56,393 nucleotides of DNA from Meiothermus hypogaeus (GCF_003574035.1 NZ_QWKY01000014.1:1-56393); one strand, 5' to 3'; numbered from the stretch's first letter, positions 1 through 8,839 are shown. Program-made: numbers and translations. The notes: a model not told the origin generated them from the letters alone.

Positions 1-85
1 GCCGCCACATTCGACTTTCACACTTCCGCAGTTCTGGCAAGCTACACTATCTTTGGGCTTCTCTGGGTTATTCACAAATCCAGTT
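1..85 (-). other. Possible start of a zinc-ribbon reading frame cut by the window edge
   Basis: On the minus strand, an open frame from about 85 down to the window edge reads through a CQNCGS motif followed by a second Cys (VECGG). It may begin at a GTG near 82. A CxxC knuckle next to a gene that breaks off abruptly would fit the N-terminal zinc finger of an insertion-sequence protein, but too little is visible to name a family. The frame overlaps the last codons of the truncated dehydrogenase. Confidence 0.25.
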
Positions 86-826
86 TAGAAGCCCCTTCCT
101 TTGCTCAACCGAATTTTTTATATGACTCCGGCTCCAACTACAGTCAATACTGGCCTGCACACCGTTGGAGAGCAACAGCAAAAGCAGTCCTGCCGTGTCT
201 ACTTTCACTTGATCGGGGTAAAACAGGTTGTCCAACTCGGCATAAACCTCGTGAACTTCGGCCGCAAAATACCAGCGGAGCAGATCGGCCAGGTGAACAA
301 TGTGATCCATCGCGGCGCCCCCGCCTGCCAAAGCCTTTTGAGCGAACCAGCTCCGGTGTGCAGTGGGGATTTCACTGTGGTTGATCCCATTAACGCCGTA
401 AATCTGGCCCAAGCGCCCCTCCTGGAGGGTAGAGCGTACAGCCTGCACCGAACGATCGAAGCGCATTGGGAAAGCCGTCATAAAGTGAACCCCGTGAGCC
501 TCGCAAATGGCTTGCATGGCCCTGGCATCGGCTGGGTTGGTCGCGATGGGCTTTTCACATAGAATTTGACACTTAGCCTGTGCAGCCATCTCCACCAGTT
601 CGCGGTGTCGGGTATTTTCCGAGCACACCAACACGCCATCCAACCCTTCGGCCAGCAGATCCTGGTGTCGGGAAAACCAGCGCAACCCATAGATTTCGGC
701 AAAGCGCTTGGCCTCGGCAGGGTCTTCATGCGAAAAACCGACCAGTTCAACACCGGGAATACCTCTAAGGTGGGCCTGGTAGCCTTCTGCGTGGAGGTGG
801 GCAAAACTTAGAATGCCAATTCGCAT
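68..826 (-). pseudogene. Gfo/Idh/MocA-family oxidoreductase, C-terminally truncated
   Basis: An NAD(P)-dependent sugar or cyclitol dehydrogenase of the Gfo/Idh/MocA family. The N-terminal Rossmann segment (MRIGILSFAHLHAEGY) and the CEKP motif near residue 95, which carries the conserved Lys, are clear, as is the GGGAAMDHIVHLADLLRW segment of the second domain. The family usually has 320-380 residues, but this frame stops after 252 and leaves the family pattern after the SIDCSWSR strand, near position 115. It starts 7 bp after the stop of the upstream paralogue, so the two were an operon. A longer start at 907 lies inside the upstream gene and is unlikely. The loss of about 80-100 C-terminal residues and the foreign-looking sequence beyond suggest an insertion or deletion; the enzyme is probably inactive. 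Confidence 0.7.
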
Positions 827-833
827 GGTGGCC

Positions 834-1811
834 TCACAACGTAACCGGTTTGCCGGTAGCAATAGATTCCTTAACTGCCAGGGCGATGCGCAGGGCCTCG
901 AGACCATCCTGGGCCGTCACCTCGAAGGGTTCGCCGGTCTGGATGCACCGATAGGCATGTTGCAGCTCCAGTGCATAAGGGTCGTCGGACAGACCCGAGA
1001 TCGGTAAGCCCACCGAAGCTGCCTCACCTGGTCTTTGCAGCAAAAAGCTGCGCACCGGCGCATGCTCATCTGAACTCCATTCAATGAGACCCTCGGTGCC
1101 GGAAAGATCCAAGGCGGTACGAAAAACCCCAGGCGGATAGGCCCATCCACCCTCGATCAGGGCCATTGGCCCATCCCTGAACCGCAGTATTGCCTGAGCA
1201 TACTGCCCAGGGCCGTCGGTAGCTTTGTTGAGGCGGGCAAACACCCGCTCAACCTCGCCCCCCAGCCAGCGGGCATAATCAAAGTCGTGAATCATAAGGT
1301 CTACGACCATCCCACCAGAGCGCGATTCATCCAGGTACCAGTTATCTCCAGGCTTCTGCGGGGTATACGAGACCCGCTTGAGACGCATCACCCCCAGCTT
1401 ACCGATCTGCCCCCTGGCCACCAGCTCGCGGCTCAGTCGGTACTGGGGAAAGAAACGCACCACCATCGCTACAAAAAAGCGCACCCCTGCTCTATCACAG
1501 GCTTCAATCATCTCGAGTCCATCCTGCACGCTCAGGGCAATCGGTTTTTCACAAACCACGTGCCGCCCGGCAGTGGCAGCCTGCAAAACCATCTGCTTAT
1601 GCAGATGGGTAGGTACGCAGATGTCTATGATGTCCACATCACGTAGCAGTTCGGCATAGTTCTGGTAAACCTTGATGTTGAACTGCTGGGCCAGGCGAAC
1701 GGCCTGCTCGAGGTTTGCTGAGGCACACCCCATCAGCTCAGCCCCGGTAGTACGCCAGCCTGCCGCATGTACCTCCGCCATCACTCCGCTTCCCAAGATT
1801 CCTACGCGCAT
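834..1811 (-). CDS. Gfo/Idh/MocA-family oxidoreductase
   Basis: A full-length (325 aa) NAD(P)-dependent dehydrogenase for a sugar, sugar acid or inositol-type substrate. The N-terminus is a Rossmann fold (MRVGILGSGVMAEVHA), the catalytic-lysine motif CEKP is near residue 90, and the C-terminal alpha/beta domain includes GGMVVDLMIHDFDYARWL, whose His and Asp match the family's active site. The start is supported by a GGAGGAG ribosome site. The gene follows the ABC permease genes on the same strand after about 170 bp, so it probably acts on the imported sugar. The exact substrate cannot be read from sequence. Confidence 0.85.
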   Translation of the reverse strand: MRVGILGSGVMAEVHAAGWRTTGAELMGCASANLEQAVRLAQQFNIKVYQNYAELLRDVDIIDICVPTHLHKQMVLQAATAGRHVVCEKPIALSVQDGLEMIEACDRAGVRFFVAMVVRFFPQYRLSRELVARGQIGKLGVMRLKRVSYTPQKPGDNWYLDESRSGGMVVDLMIHDFDYARWLGGEVERVFARLNKATDGPGQYAQAILRFRDGPMALIEGGWAYPPGVFRTALDLSGTEGLIEWSSDEHAPVRSFLLQRPGEAASVGLPISGLSDDPYALELQHAYRCIQTGEPFEVTAQDGLEALRIALAVKESIATGKPVTL

Positions 1812-1983
1812 GGCCTCTCCTCCGGAGAATATTGACCGAAAGGGCCGGGCTGAAAGGGTGCAAAGTGGAAAAGGTCAAGAGTGGAGTATGTGGTTTCCTG
1901 GAAGCGCTTTTCACCTTTTATCCACTGCTCTTCCAGAGCATTTTTGACCCTTTGGTCAGGCTTCAGCAACCACCCATCAACGC

Positions 1984-2814
1984 TCATTTCACCGCCCCCG
2001 ATGTGATGCCACGAATCAGTTGCTGCGAGAAGGCAAAATACAGCAGCACTGCCGGCACAATCGCCAGGGTGAGGGCCGCCAGCACCGCATTGTAGTCGTT
2101 TACAAACTGGCCCAAGAACACGCTGGCCCCCAGCACCACCGTCTTGGTACGCTCGCCGGGGGCCAGAATCAGCGGAAACCACAGATCATTCCAGATCGGA
2201 ATCATCGAAATAGCTAGCACCGACCCAATTGCAGGGCGCACCAACGGGAGGGTAAGCCAGTAAATCCTGTACTCGCTGGCGCCGTCAATTCGCGCTGCGT
2301 CCTTCAAGTCCCTGGGTAGCTGACGCATAAAAGCCGACAACACAAACACGGCCAGCGGGATCCCCTGGGCCGTGTAGACCAGAATCAAGATCCACAGCGT
2401 GTTCACCAGGTTCAGATCCACCGCCAGTTGCAAAATACCCACCGTTCCCAGACGAATGGGCACCATGATGCCAATAGCCAGGTAAAGCCCTGTGAGCGTA
2501 TTGAGCCGGAACTCGTACTCTGCAAGCGCAAAAGCGGCCATCGAGCTGACCAAAATGATCAGGAACAAGGCTCCCCCGGTTACCAGCAGGCTATTCAGAA
2601 AATAGGCTGGAAAATTGGCAGTGGCTTGCAGGGTACGAAAACCCTCGAGGGTGAAGGTCTGGGCATTAGGCAAGGCGTAAGGGGCACTGAAAATGGCTAG
2701 CCTGTCCTTGAATGCATTCACAATAACCAACAACACAGGAAACAAAGCCAGGGCCGAATAAGCCAGCAGGGCCACATGCACCGCCAAAGCACCCAGCCAG
2801 GCCGGACGGGTCAT
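1984..2814 (-). CDS. Carbohydrate ABC transporter permease, MalG type
   Basis: Second inner-membrane permease of a CUT1-type sugar importer, 276 aa with about six hydrophobic segments. The EAA loop that contacts the ATPase is visible as DAARIDGASEYRIYWLTLPL, about 90 residues from the C-terminus. A GGGAGGG site precedes the ATG. It lies 51 bp downstream of the MalF-type gene and belongs with the binding protein at 3934-5205. No ATPase gene is in the cluster, so the pair presumably uses a shared MalK/MsiK-type ATPase encoded elsewhere, as is known for many CUT1 systems. Confidence 0.9.
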   Translation of the reverse strand: MTRPAWLGALAVHVALLAYSALALFPVLLVIVNAFKDRLAIFSAPYALPNAQTFTLEGFRTLQATANFPAYFLNSLLVTGGALFLIILVSSMAAFALAEYEFRLNTLTGLYLAIGIMVPIRLGTVGILQLAVDLNLVNTLWILILVYTAQGIPLAVFVLSAFMRQLPRDLKDAARIDGASEYRIYWLTLPLVRPAIGSVLAISMIPIWNDLWFPLILAPGERTKTVVLGASVFLGQFVNDYNAVLAALTLAIVPAVLLYFAFSQQLIRGITSGAVK

Positions 2815-2865
2815 GGTTCCCTCCCGAAATTCGCAGATGTTTGATAGCTTAGATGCATAAGTCCC

Positions 2866-3780
2866 CTAGAACTGGATATTCTGCAGACGGCGCTGCCAGG
2901 CAAAAAGGTAGATTAGTACACCGGTAAGAATAATCAACAACATCACCCCCGCTACCGTAGCACCCATGTAGGGATCACCGGGTTGAAGCTGATAGCCAAA
3001 AAAGGTTCTGAAGAAGAAAGTACCCAGGATATCGCTGGCAAAGTTCGGTCCGGCCAGCGCACCTTGGGTGGCATAGATGAGGTCGAAGGCGTTGAAATTT
3101 CCCACAAAGGTCAACACCGCCACAATCCCAACAGTGGGAAGAATGAGGGGTAGTTGAATACGCCAGAACACTGTCCAGGCGCTGGCCCCATCCACTCGAG
3201 CGGCCTCGAGCAGTTCGTCGGGTATACGAATGAGGGCCGCCAGAAAAAGCATCATTGGGATCCCGATGTTCTGCCATACCGAGATCAGGGATAGGGTAGG
3301 CAGGGCCGTATTCTCCAGCCCCAGCCAGGGTTGGTTAAGATTCCCCAACCCCACAGCATCCAGAATCCCCTGGGAGATGCCCCAGGCTGGGTTCAGGACC
3401 AAGCGCCAGACAAAGCCGACGATGACCACTGAAAGGATGGTGGGGGTAAAGATAATGGTGCGATAAAGCCAGCCACCACGAATCCGGCTGGCCAGCAAGA
3501 CTGCTAGCAGCAGGCCCACCGGGTTCTGAATCAGCATGTGATACAAGAAGAACTCAATGTTGTTCCAGAAAGCGTTCCAAAAAGGTTTAGACCAGTTTTC
3601 GCTGGAAAAGAGCGTCTGATAATTTTGTAATCCCACAAAAACCACAGCACCATCAGGGTCTTTGTTTTGCAGGGAAAGAATCAGTGAATCAATCAGCGGG
3701 TAGATCATGAATAACGAGTAGATGGCCACCGCTGGAGCCAGAAATACCACAACATGCCAGGGAAAGGGTTTACGTTTCAT
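2866..3780 (-). CDS. Carbohydrate ABC transporter permease, MalF type
   Basis: First membrane subunit of the sugar importer, 304 aa with six main hydrophobic segments. It begins with the positively charged [17 protein letters not shown] typical of this family. The EAA loop is seen as [23 protein letters not shown]. It would pair with the MalG-type subunit downstream to form the channel. The ribosome site is weak, and a strong RNA hairpin lies just upstream (3805-3829), so its translation may be tuned relative to the binding protein. Confidence 0.9.
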   Translation of the reverse strand: MKRKPFPWHVVVFLAPAVAIYSLFMIYPLIDSLILSLQNKDPDGAVVFVGLQNYQTLFSSENWSKPFWNAFWNNIEFFLYHMLIQNPVGLLLAVLLASRIRGGWLYRTIIFTPTILSVVIVGFVWRLVLNPAWGISQGILDAVGLGNLNQPWLGLENTALPTLSLISVWQNIGIPMMLFLAALIRIPDELLEAARVDGASAWTVFWRIQLPLILPTVGIVAVLTFVGNFNAFDLIYATQGALAGPNFASDILGTFFFRTFFGYQLQPGDPYMGATVAGVMLLIILTGVLIYLFAWQRRLQNIQF

Positions 3781-3804
3781 GCAACTTCACAGAACCTGGC
3801 AGCA

Positions 3805-3829
3805 GAGGGCACAGTCATACTGCGCCCTC
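3805..3829 (-). promoter_or_regulatory. Intercistronic RNA hairpin between binding protein and permease genes
   Basis: Arms GAGGGC and CAGT pair with ACTG and GCCCTC around a 3-nt loop. The one DNA mismatch becomes a G-U pair in minus-strand RNA, giving an unbroken 11-bp stem. It lies in the 153-bp gap between the binding-protein gene and the first permease gene. Such hairpins often protect the upstream message or attenuate read-through. No U-run follows, so it is not a classical terminator. Confidence 0.6.
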
Positions 3830-3933
3830 GCTATCCATGAGCATTGTCGTGTCAGGTTTTTCAGCATGCACTATCCATGCGCCTGGGCACACTGGCGATG
3901 CCGAAAAAGCCATGGACATTGCCGGCGAAAGCC

Positions 3934-5205
3934 CTACTTGCCTTTTTGTGGCCCATACCAGGAGGCCAGACGAGACTGCACATAATCGGCGGCCTGCTTG
4001 GGCGTGAAGGTGCCGTTCAAAACCTGTGCAGAGGCGTTCCAGAGATCGTTTTCGTTGTTGGGGTTGGCGTTGCGTGAGAGTATCTGGTAAGCCGTGCGGA
4101 AGCTGGCCTGGCATTCTTTACGCCAGCTAAGGAAGGTCTGTGCAACCGGGTCGGAAACCGTGTACTGGACATTGGCCAGCGGGAAGAAGCCGGGCAGGGC
4201 ATTGGCATAGAGCTGGGCAAACTCGGCAGTAGCTACCCAGGCCAGGAAGGTACGAGCCGCTTCCTTGTTTTTGCTGGCCGAGTTCAGACCGATGGCGATA
4301 TCGGGATGGTCGTTGATGACGCACTGGCTAGCCGTTCCGAAAGTATAAGGTTTGAAGGCACCGAGCTCGAGCCTGGGGTTCATCTGGCGGAAGGTAGCGA
4401 TATCCCACGATCCAGCTGGATAGATGGCTCCGCGTCCCTGAGCAAAGAGGTTCTGGGCATCAGGATAGGCCAGGGCTTGGTAGCCCCGCGGAAGGAAGGG
4501 TCGCCACTTGGCCAGGGCTTCAAAGGCTTGCAGGAAGCCACCCTTGTTGTACTGCTGAGTTCCCGCAATTAGCCCCTGTCGACCGGTCTCACCCCGCCAC
4601 AAGGTGGGGCCGATGTTCTGATAACCCATGGTGGCTGCTTCCCATTGATCCTTGGTTCCCATCACCAAGGGGCTGTACTTGCCCGTTTGCTGAATGCGTT
4701 GAAGCACCTGGAGGAACTGAGCCTCGGTAGTGGGGACTTGCAGGTTGAGTTCGCGGAAGATGGCCCGATTGTAAAGGAAGCCGTGAATCACCGAGGCCAT
4801 TGGTACGCAGAAGGTGGTCTTTCCATCATCGGTGCTCCAGGCAGCCTTGGCTACCGCCGAGAAGTTGTTCATACCCGGAAGGTCGTTAAGGCTATCGAGA
4901 TGTTTGGCATTGAAGAGTTCCAGGCTCTTATCAAAAGGGCGGCAGGTAATCAGATCGCCAGCAGTTCCAGCTTTGAGCTTGGTGTCCAGCACTGCGTTGT
5001 ACTCGGTGGGCGCGGTAGGCGCAAATACCACCTCGATATTGGGATACTTCTTCATGAAGGCTGGCAGAATAGTTTCTTGCCAGATTTTGAGGTCGTCATT
5101 GCGCCAGCTTTCAATGGTGAGCCTAACCTTGTTTTGAGCGAGAGCCGATCCTGTAAGCCCCATTACAACAATTGAGAGGAAGAGAAAAACCAGCCACTTG
5201 CGCAT
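3934..5205 (-). CDS. Extracellular sugar-binding protein of an ABC importer
   Basis: A 423-aa periplasmic solute-binding protein (family 1, MalE-like). It has a Sec signal peptide (MRKWLVFLFLSIVVMGLTG, cut near ALAQ), then the N-lobe (VRLTIESWRNDDLKIWQETILPAF) and segments typical of the family such as GRGAIYPAGSWDIATFR. The ATG at 5205 is chosen because GGAGGTGA lies 7 nt upstream; a start 9 codons earlier would place that site inside the gene. It is the first gene of the sugar operon: binding protein, two permeases, two dehydrogenases. The ligand is unknown. Confidence 0.9.
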   Translation of the reverse strand: MRKWLVFLFLSIVVMGLTGSALAQNKVRLTIESWRNDDLKIWQETILPAFMKKYPNIEVVFAPTAPTEYNAVLDTKLKAGTAGDLITCRPFDKSLELFNAKHLDSLNDLPGMNNFSAVAKAAWSTDDGKTTFCVPMASVIHGFLYNRAIFRELNLQVPTTEAQFLQVLQRIQQTGKYSPLVMGTKDQWEAATMGYQNIGPTLWRGETGRQGLIAGTQQYNKGGFLQAFEALAKWRPFLPRGYQALAYPDAQNLFAQGRGAIYPAGSWDIATFRQMNPRLELGAFKPYTFGTASQCVINDHPDIAIGLNSASKNKEAARTFLAWVATAEFAQLYANALPGFFPLANVQYTVSDPVAQTFLSWRKECQASFRTAYQILSRNANPNNENDLWNASAQVLNGTFTPKQAADYVQSRLASWYGPQKGK

Positions 5206-5500
5206 TGCCTTCACCTCCATTAATAGAGCCATAACCCATGCAAAACAGCTCTGCCAGTTGCATTTTGGGTTCTACACCCTGCAACAGTAGGTACCTGGGC
5301 TGCCTTGCAAGTAGTATCTAACCACCAGATTGTGTACCTAGTCAAATTTCACCAGACCAACTTTGCATGCTGTGGATTCAGAGGTAAGCCCAGATCCTGA
5401 CTGGTAATTCTAAAATCCTCGGCGATCCAAGAAATATCAAAAAGACCGTTTGAGACTGGTTTTTCATCTATACTTCAAATTTGCCTCGTGATTCCTGCCC
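5206..5500. other. Divergent intergenic region between sugar operon and topA
   Basis: About 330 bp separate the divergently transcribed binding-protein gene and topA. It must hold the sugar-operon promoter. Two copies of GTACCT (near 5290 and 5335) and AT-rich tracts are visible, but no unambiguous -35/-10 pair or operator could be assigned for the minus strand. The topA promoter is listed separately. Confidence 0.4.
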
Positions 5501-5532
5501 TTGACAAACTGCCTGCCCCTCATCCATATACT
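5501..5532 (+). promoter_or_regulatory. topA promoter, leaderless arrangement
   Basis: A consensus -35 TTGACA at 5501-5506 is followed by TATACT at 5527-5532 (20-bp spacer), or by CATATA at 5525-5530 (18-bp spacer). The topA ATG is at 5540, 7 nt after TATACT, so transcription should begin at or next to the A of the start codon. There is no Shine-Dalgarno sequence. This spacing marks a leaderless mRNA, which is common in Thermus and Deinococcus. Confidence 0.75.
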
Positions 5533-5539
5533 GAGCCGT

Positions 5540-8314
5540 ATGCCGGATTCGACCCTGATTGTTGTGGAGTCACCCGCCAAGGCCAAGAGCATTCAGAAAA
5601 TGCTGGGGGCAGGCTATGAGGTACGGGCCAGCAAGGGCCACGTAGCCGACCTGCCCGAACGTGAGTTGGGTGTTAATCTTGAAGCAGACTTCGCACCGCA
5701 GTATGAAGTTAAAAAGGATAAGCAGCCGGTAGTGGATGACCTCAAAAAAGCCGCCCGGGGTAAGCGGGTGCTGATCGCTACCGACCCCGACCGAGAAGGC
5801 GAAGCTATTGGCTGGCATGTGGCCCGGCTGCTGGGGCTGAACCCCCAAAACCCCTTACGGGTCGAGTTTCATGAAATCACACCCAAAGTCGTGCGGGCGG
5901 CGGTACAACAGCCCCGGCCCATTGACCAGAGCCTGGTAGATGCCCAGCAGGCCCGGCGGGTGTTGGATCGGTTGGTAGGCTACCAGCTTTCGCCGGTGCT
6001 CAGCATGGAGTTTCGGCGCAGAGCCCTGTCGGCGGGGAGGGTGCAGTCGGTAGCACTCAGGCTACTGGTGGAGCGTGAGCAGGAAATTGAAGTTTTTGTG
6101 CCGCAGGAGTACTGGACGATTGAGGGGCAGTTTGAGTCGGAGGGCCAGAAGTTCAAGGCCATGCTCTACAGCGTGGGACAGGAGCGGGTGCAGAGTGGCG
6201 AGAAATTCCTGATCACCAACGAAAGCAAGGCCCAGGCGGTCGCTCAACAGGCCGGGGCGATCAAGAATTACCAGATTAGCAGTATTGAACGACGGGAGCG
6301 CCGACGCAACGCTTCCCCACCCTTCATTACCTCCACCCTCCAGCAAGCCGCCAGCAGTCGCCTGGGCTGGACGGCCAGCCGAACCATGCGGGTTGCGCAA
6401 AAGCTGTATGAAGGTGTGGATTTGCCCGAGGGCACGGTAGGCCTTATCACTTATATGCGTACCGACTCGACACGGGTCTCACAGGAAGCGTTAGCCGAAG
6501 TACGGCAGTTTATCCCCAGTCATTTCGGGCCCAACTACTTGCCGGAAAAACCCAACACCTACGCTGGCAAAAAGGCCGCCAATGCCCAGGATGCCCACGA
6601 AGCCATTCGCCCGACCTCGGTCACCCGAACCCCCGATTCCGTCCGGAAGCACCTGGAAGAGGAAGAGTTCAAGCTCTATCAGCTCATCTGGCAGCGGTTT
6701 GTGGCCTCGCAGATGACCCCTGCCATCTTCGACCAGACCACCGTAAACGTGAGTGGCGGTGAGCTCGTCTTTCGCGCGGTGGGATCGGTGCTGAAGTTTG
6801 ACGGGTTCTTGCGGGTTTATGGGCGCGAGGAAGGCGACGATGCGGAGAACCTGCTGCCTCCCTTGCGAGAAAACGCTGCGGCCAGCCTGCTGGACCTGAA
6901 GCCCGAGCAACACTTTACTGAGCCCCCTCCGCGCTATACCGACGCCAGCCTGGTCAAGGTGCTTGAAGAAATGGGGATTGGACGGCCTTCAACCTATGCC
7001 CCGACCATTGATACCCTCGAGCGCCGTGGCTACCTCGAGCGCTCCGGCAAATCGCTTAAACCCACACCGCTGGGGCGCGAGGTGACAGGTTACCTGGTGC
7101 AGAGTTTCCCCGACGTGGTGGCCTATGACTTCACCGCCCAGCTCGAGACCCGCCTCGACGATATCGAGGCAGGTAAAGCCCCTTGGCCCAAGGTGGTGCG
7201 GGAGTTCTACGAGCCTTTCCTGAAGGATTACCACAAGGTTCCAAAAAAGCTATGCCCAAAGTGCGGACGTCCTTTGGAATTGCGGGTCTCGAGGTTCGGC
7301 CAGTTTCTGGGCTGCACCGGCTATCCGGAGTGCAAGTACACCGAACGGCTGGAGCTCAAGAAGGAACCCGAGCTCATCGGCGAGGCCTGCCCGGCCTGCC
7401 ACGTGGGGCAACTGGTGCGGCGGCACGGGCGTTATGGTACGTTCATTAGCTGTAACCGCTATCCAGAGTGCAAATACACCCGCGATGAAGCCCCTTCGAC
7501 CGGCATTGAATGCCCCAAGTGCCATGCAGGCGAAGTGGTGCAAAAAACCAGCAAGCGGGGCAAGCCCTATTATCGCTGCAACAACCAGAGCTGCGACTTC
7601 CTGGTTTTTGATCCGCTGGTAGCAGAGAAATGCCCCATCTGCGGTTGGAATGAGATGGCCAAGGGCCGCTCGGGTAAGCGAGTCTGCTCCAACCCCAGTT
7701 GCGAACGCTATGGCGGCCCCGATCTACAAGCCTTGAACGAGCGTCGGGCCGAGCGTGAGACCAGGGGCAAAGTGAAAGCCAGGGACAAGCGTGTCGCAAA
7801 ATCCACCAAACAACCCGCTTCCTGGGCCGACCTCGAGCCCCTCATCGCCCAGCTGGGCCTCCCATCCGACCAGGCCGAGGTAGCCCGGCGCACCCAGGGC
7901 CAGCAGAAGGCTGTTGCAGCGGTGGCTAAAGAGCTCAACCTTCCCGAAGAAGCCGCCCTTAAGCTCTTCCGTCAGGCCATGTTCAAGCTGCGCATGGAGT
8001 ATGGTAAAAGCAAAGTCGCTCGCAAGGGAGAGGGGCCTAAGGTGAAAGCCAGAGCCAGAGGTAAGGCCAAAAAAACGAAACCCAGCCAACCCAGTGCAAC
8101 CTGGGCCGACCTCGAGCGCTTTATCGGCCAGGCGGGCCTGACCGCCGAACAGAGCGATATTGTTCGCCGCAGCAAGGGGCAGCAAAAAGCCGTGGCCGAG
8201 GTTGCCAAAGCCCTGGGCAAATCGGAGGACGAGGCCCTCAAGCTCTTCCGCCAGGGCATGTTCAAGCTGCGCATGGAGTATGGCAAAGCCCGTAAGGAAG
8301 CGGTCGGGGCCTGA
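5540..8314 (+). CDS. topA: DNA topoisomerase I
   Basis: Type IA topoisomerase that relaxes negative supercoils by passing a strand through a transient 5'-phosphotyrosine break. It has 924 aa. The Toprim domain (MPDSTLIVVESPAKA and the acidic DPDREGEA) is followed by the core with active-site Tyr305 in TYMRTDS. Four C-terminal zinc ribbons (CPKCG, CPACH, CPKCH, CPICG) span about residues 570-730. After a Lys/Arg-rich linker come two copies of a module of about 65 residues (near 760-830 and 853-920), each starting WADLE and ending KLRMEYGK, joined by a basic linker. The start at 5540 fits the promoter and the family's N-terminus. Confidence 0.97.
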   Translation: MPDSTLIVVESPAKAKSIQKMLGAGYEVRASKGHVADLPERELGVNLEADFAPQYEVKKDKQPVVDDLKKAARGKRVLIATDPDREGEAIGWHVARLLGLNPQNPLRVEFHEITPKVVRAAVQQPRPIDQSLVDAQQARRVLDRLVGYQLSPVLSMEFRRRALSAGRVQSVALRLLVEREQEIEVFVPQEYWTIEGQFESEGQKFKAMLYSVGQERVQSGEKFLITNESKAQAVAQQAGAIKNYQISSIERRERRRNASPPFITSTLQQAASSRLGWTASRTMRVAQKLYEGVDLPEGTVGLITYMRTDSTRVSQEALAEVRQFIPSHFGPNYLPEKPNTYAGKKAANAQDAHEAIRPTSVTRTPDSVRKHLEEEEFKLYQLIWQRFVASQMTPAIFDQTTVNVSGGELVFRAVGSVLKFDGFLRVYGREEGDDAENLLPPLRENAAASLLDLKPEQHFTEPPPRYTDASLVKVLEEMGIGRPSTYAPTIDTLERRGYLERSGKSLKPTPLGREVTGYLVQSFPDVVAYDFTAQLETRLDDIEAGKAPWPKVVREFYEPFLKDYHKVPKKLCPKCGRPLELRVSRFGQFLGCTGYPECKYTERLELKKEPELIGEACPACHVGQLVRRHGRYGTFISCNRYPECKYTRDEAPSTGIECPKCHAGEVVQKTSKRGKPYYRCNNQSCDFLVFDPLVAEKCPICGWNEMAKGRSGKRVCSNPSCERYGGPDLQALNERRAERETRGKVKARDKRVAKSTKQPASWADLEPLIAQLGLPSDQAEVARRTQGQQKAVAAVAKELNLPEEAALKLFRQAMFKLRMEYGKSKVARKGEGPKVKARARGKAKKTKPSQPSATWADLERFIGQAGLTAEQSDIVRRSKGQQKAVAEVAKALGKSEDEALKLFRQGMFKLRMEYGKARKEAVGA

Positions 8315-8341
8315 GTCCCGCCAACCACGCCCTGCCCTACC

Positions 8342-8605
8342 ATGAAACTCCATCTTGTGCGGCTGGCCAAAAGGCTGGGAGAAGCCCGGTTCCCTGGCCT
8401 CGAGGGGTTTCGCGCCTACCTGCTCACCCAGCCCGAGCAGGTAGGCGAGGCCCGCTTGTATATTTTGCTCGAGGGGGAAGTAGTAATCGACCTGCCCGAC
8501 CAAAGCTACCTGCACCTGCGCAAGGGGGAAGCCGCTCACCTCCAGCAGCCTCATTTGATCTCCCCCATTGACCCCAGCGTAATCGCGGTGTGGGAACCGA
8601 AGTAA
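8342..8605 (+). CDS. Small cupin-like protein
   Basis: An 87-aa protein starting 27 bp after topA, so probably co-transcribed. The stretch ARLYILLEGEVVIDL...LRKGEAAHL has the beta-barrel rhythm and the 'G-E-V' and 'KGE' turns of a minimal cupin fold. It lacks an obvious set of metal-binding His residues. Function is unknown. The last base of its TAA stop codon is the first base of MITE-like element copy 1. Confidence 0.65.
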   Translation: MKLHLVRLAKRLGEARFPGLEGFRAYLLTQPEQVGEARLYILLEGEVVIDLPDQSYLHLRKGEAAHLQQPHLISPIDPSVIAVWEPK

Positions 8606-8839
8606 TACCAGATTCGGTTAGTTCGTCACCGAAGGGTGACGAACTAACCCGACCGAAGTTATCCGCGTAGCGGAGGGCGATACCGCCCCTTGGAAGTTAT
8701 CCGCGTAGCGGAGGGCGATACCGCCCCTTGGAAGGGAGACGCTTTCTTCGCCGACCGACAGGGAGGGGTGTGCTCTAGGATTCAAAAAGACAGCCTCTGG
8801 TGTTTTTGGTTTTGTAAACTGTCTTTTTGAATCCGGTAT
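8605..8839 (+). mobile_element. MITE-like palindromic element, copy 1 (two 38-bp units)
   Basis: A 235-bp non-coding element with short terminal inverted repeats (ATACCAGATTC at left, GAATCCGGTAT at right). The left part is a hairpin (GGTTAGTTCGTCACC and its complement). Two tandem 38-bp units follow at 8655-8730, then a G-rich stretch and a right hairpin with 14-bp arms ATTCAAAAAGACAG/CTGTCTTTTTGAAT. Four more copies lie at 17649, 40525, 46491 and 47786. No transposase is encoded. The sequence after it, up to 8948, shows nothing recognisable. Confidence 0.85.
8655..8730 (+). repeat. Two perfect 38-bp tandem units inside MITE copy 1
   Basis: The unit begins GAAGTTATCCGCGTAGCGGA and ends ACCGCCCCTTG. 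It holds two short palindromes, TCCGCGTAGCGGA and GGGCGATACCGCCC. The two units (8655-8692 and 8693-8730) are identical. The same unit occurs three times in copy 4 and once in copy 5. There are no spacers, so it is not a CRISPR. Confidence 0.9.

Noticed and set aside
1984-5205. Missing ATPase as evidence of a defective sugar importer
   Set aside because: CUT1 sugar importers commonly share an ATPase encoded elsewhere; absence here is not a defect.
7724-8554. Long reading frame antisense to the end of topA
   Set aside because: It mirrors the codon pattern of topA in high-GC DNA, has no ribosome site and no recognisable domain.
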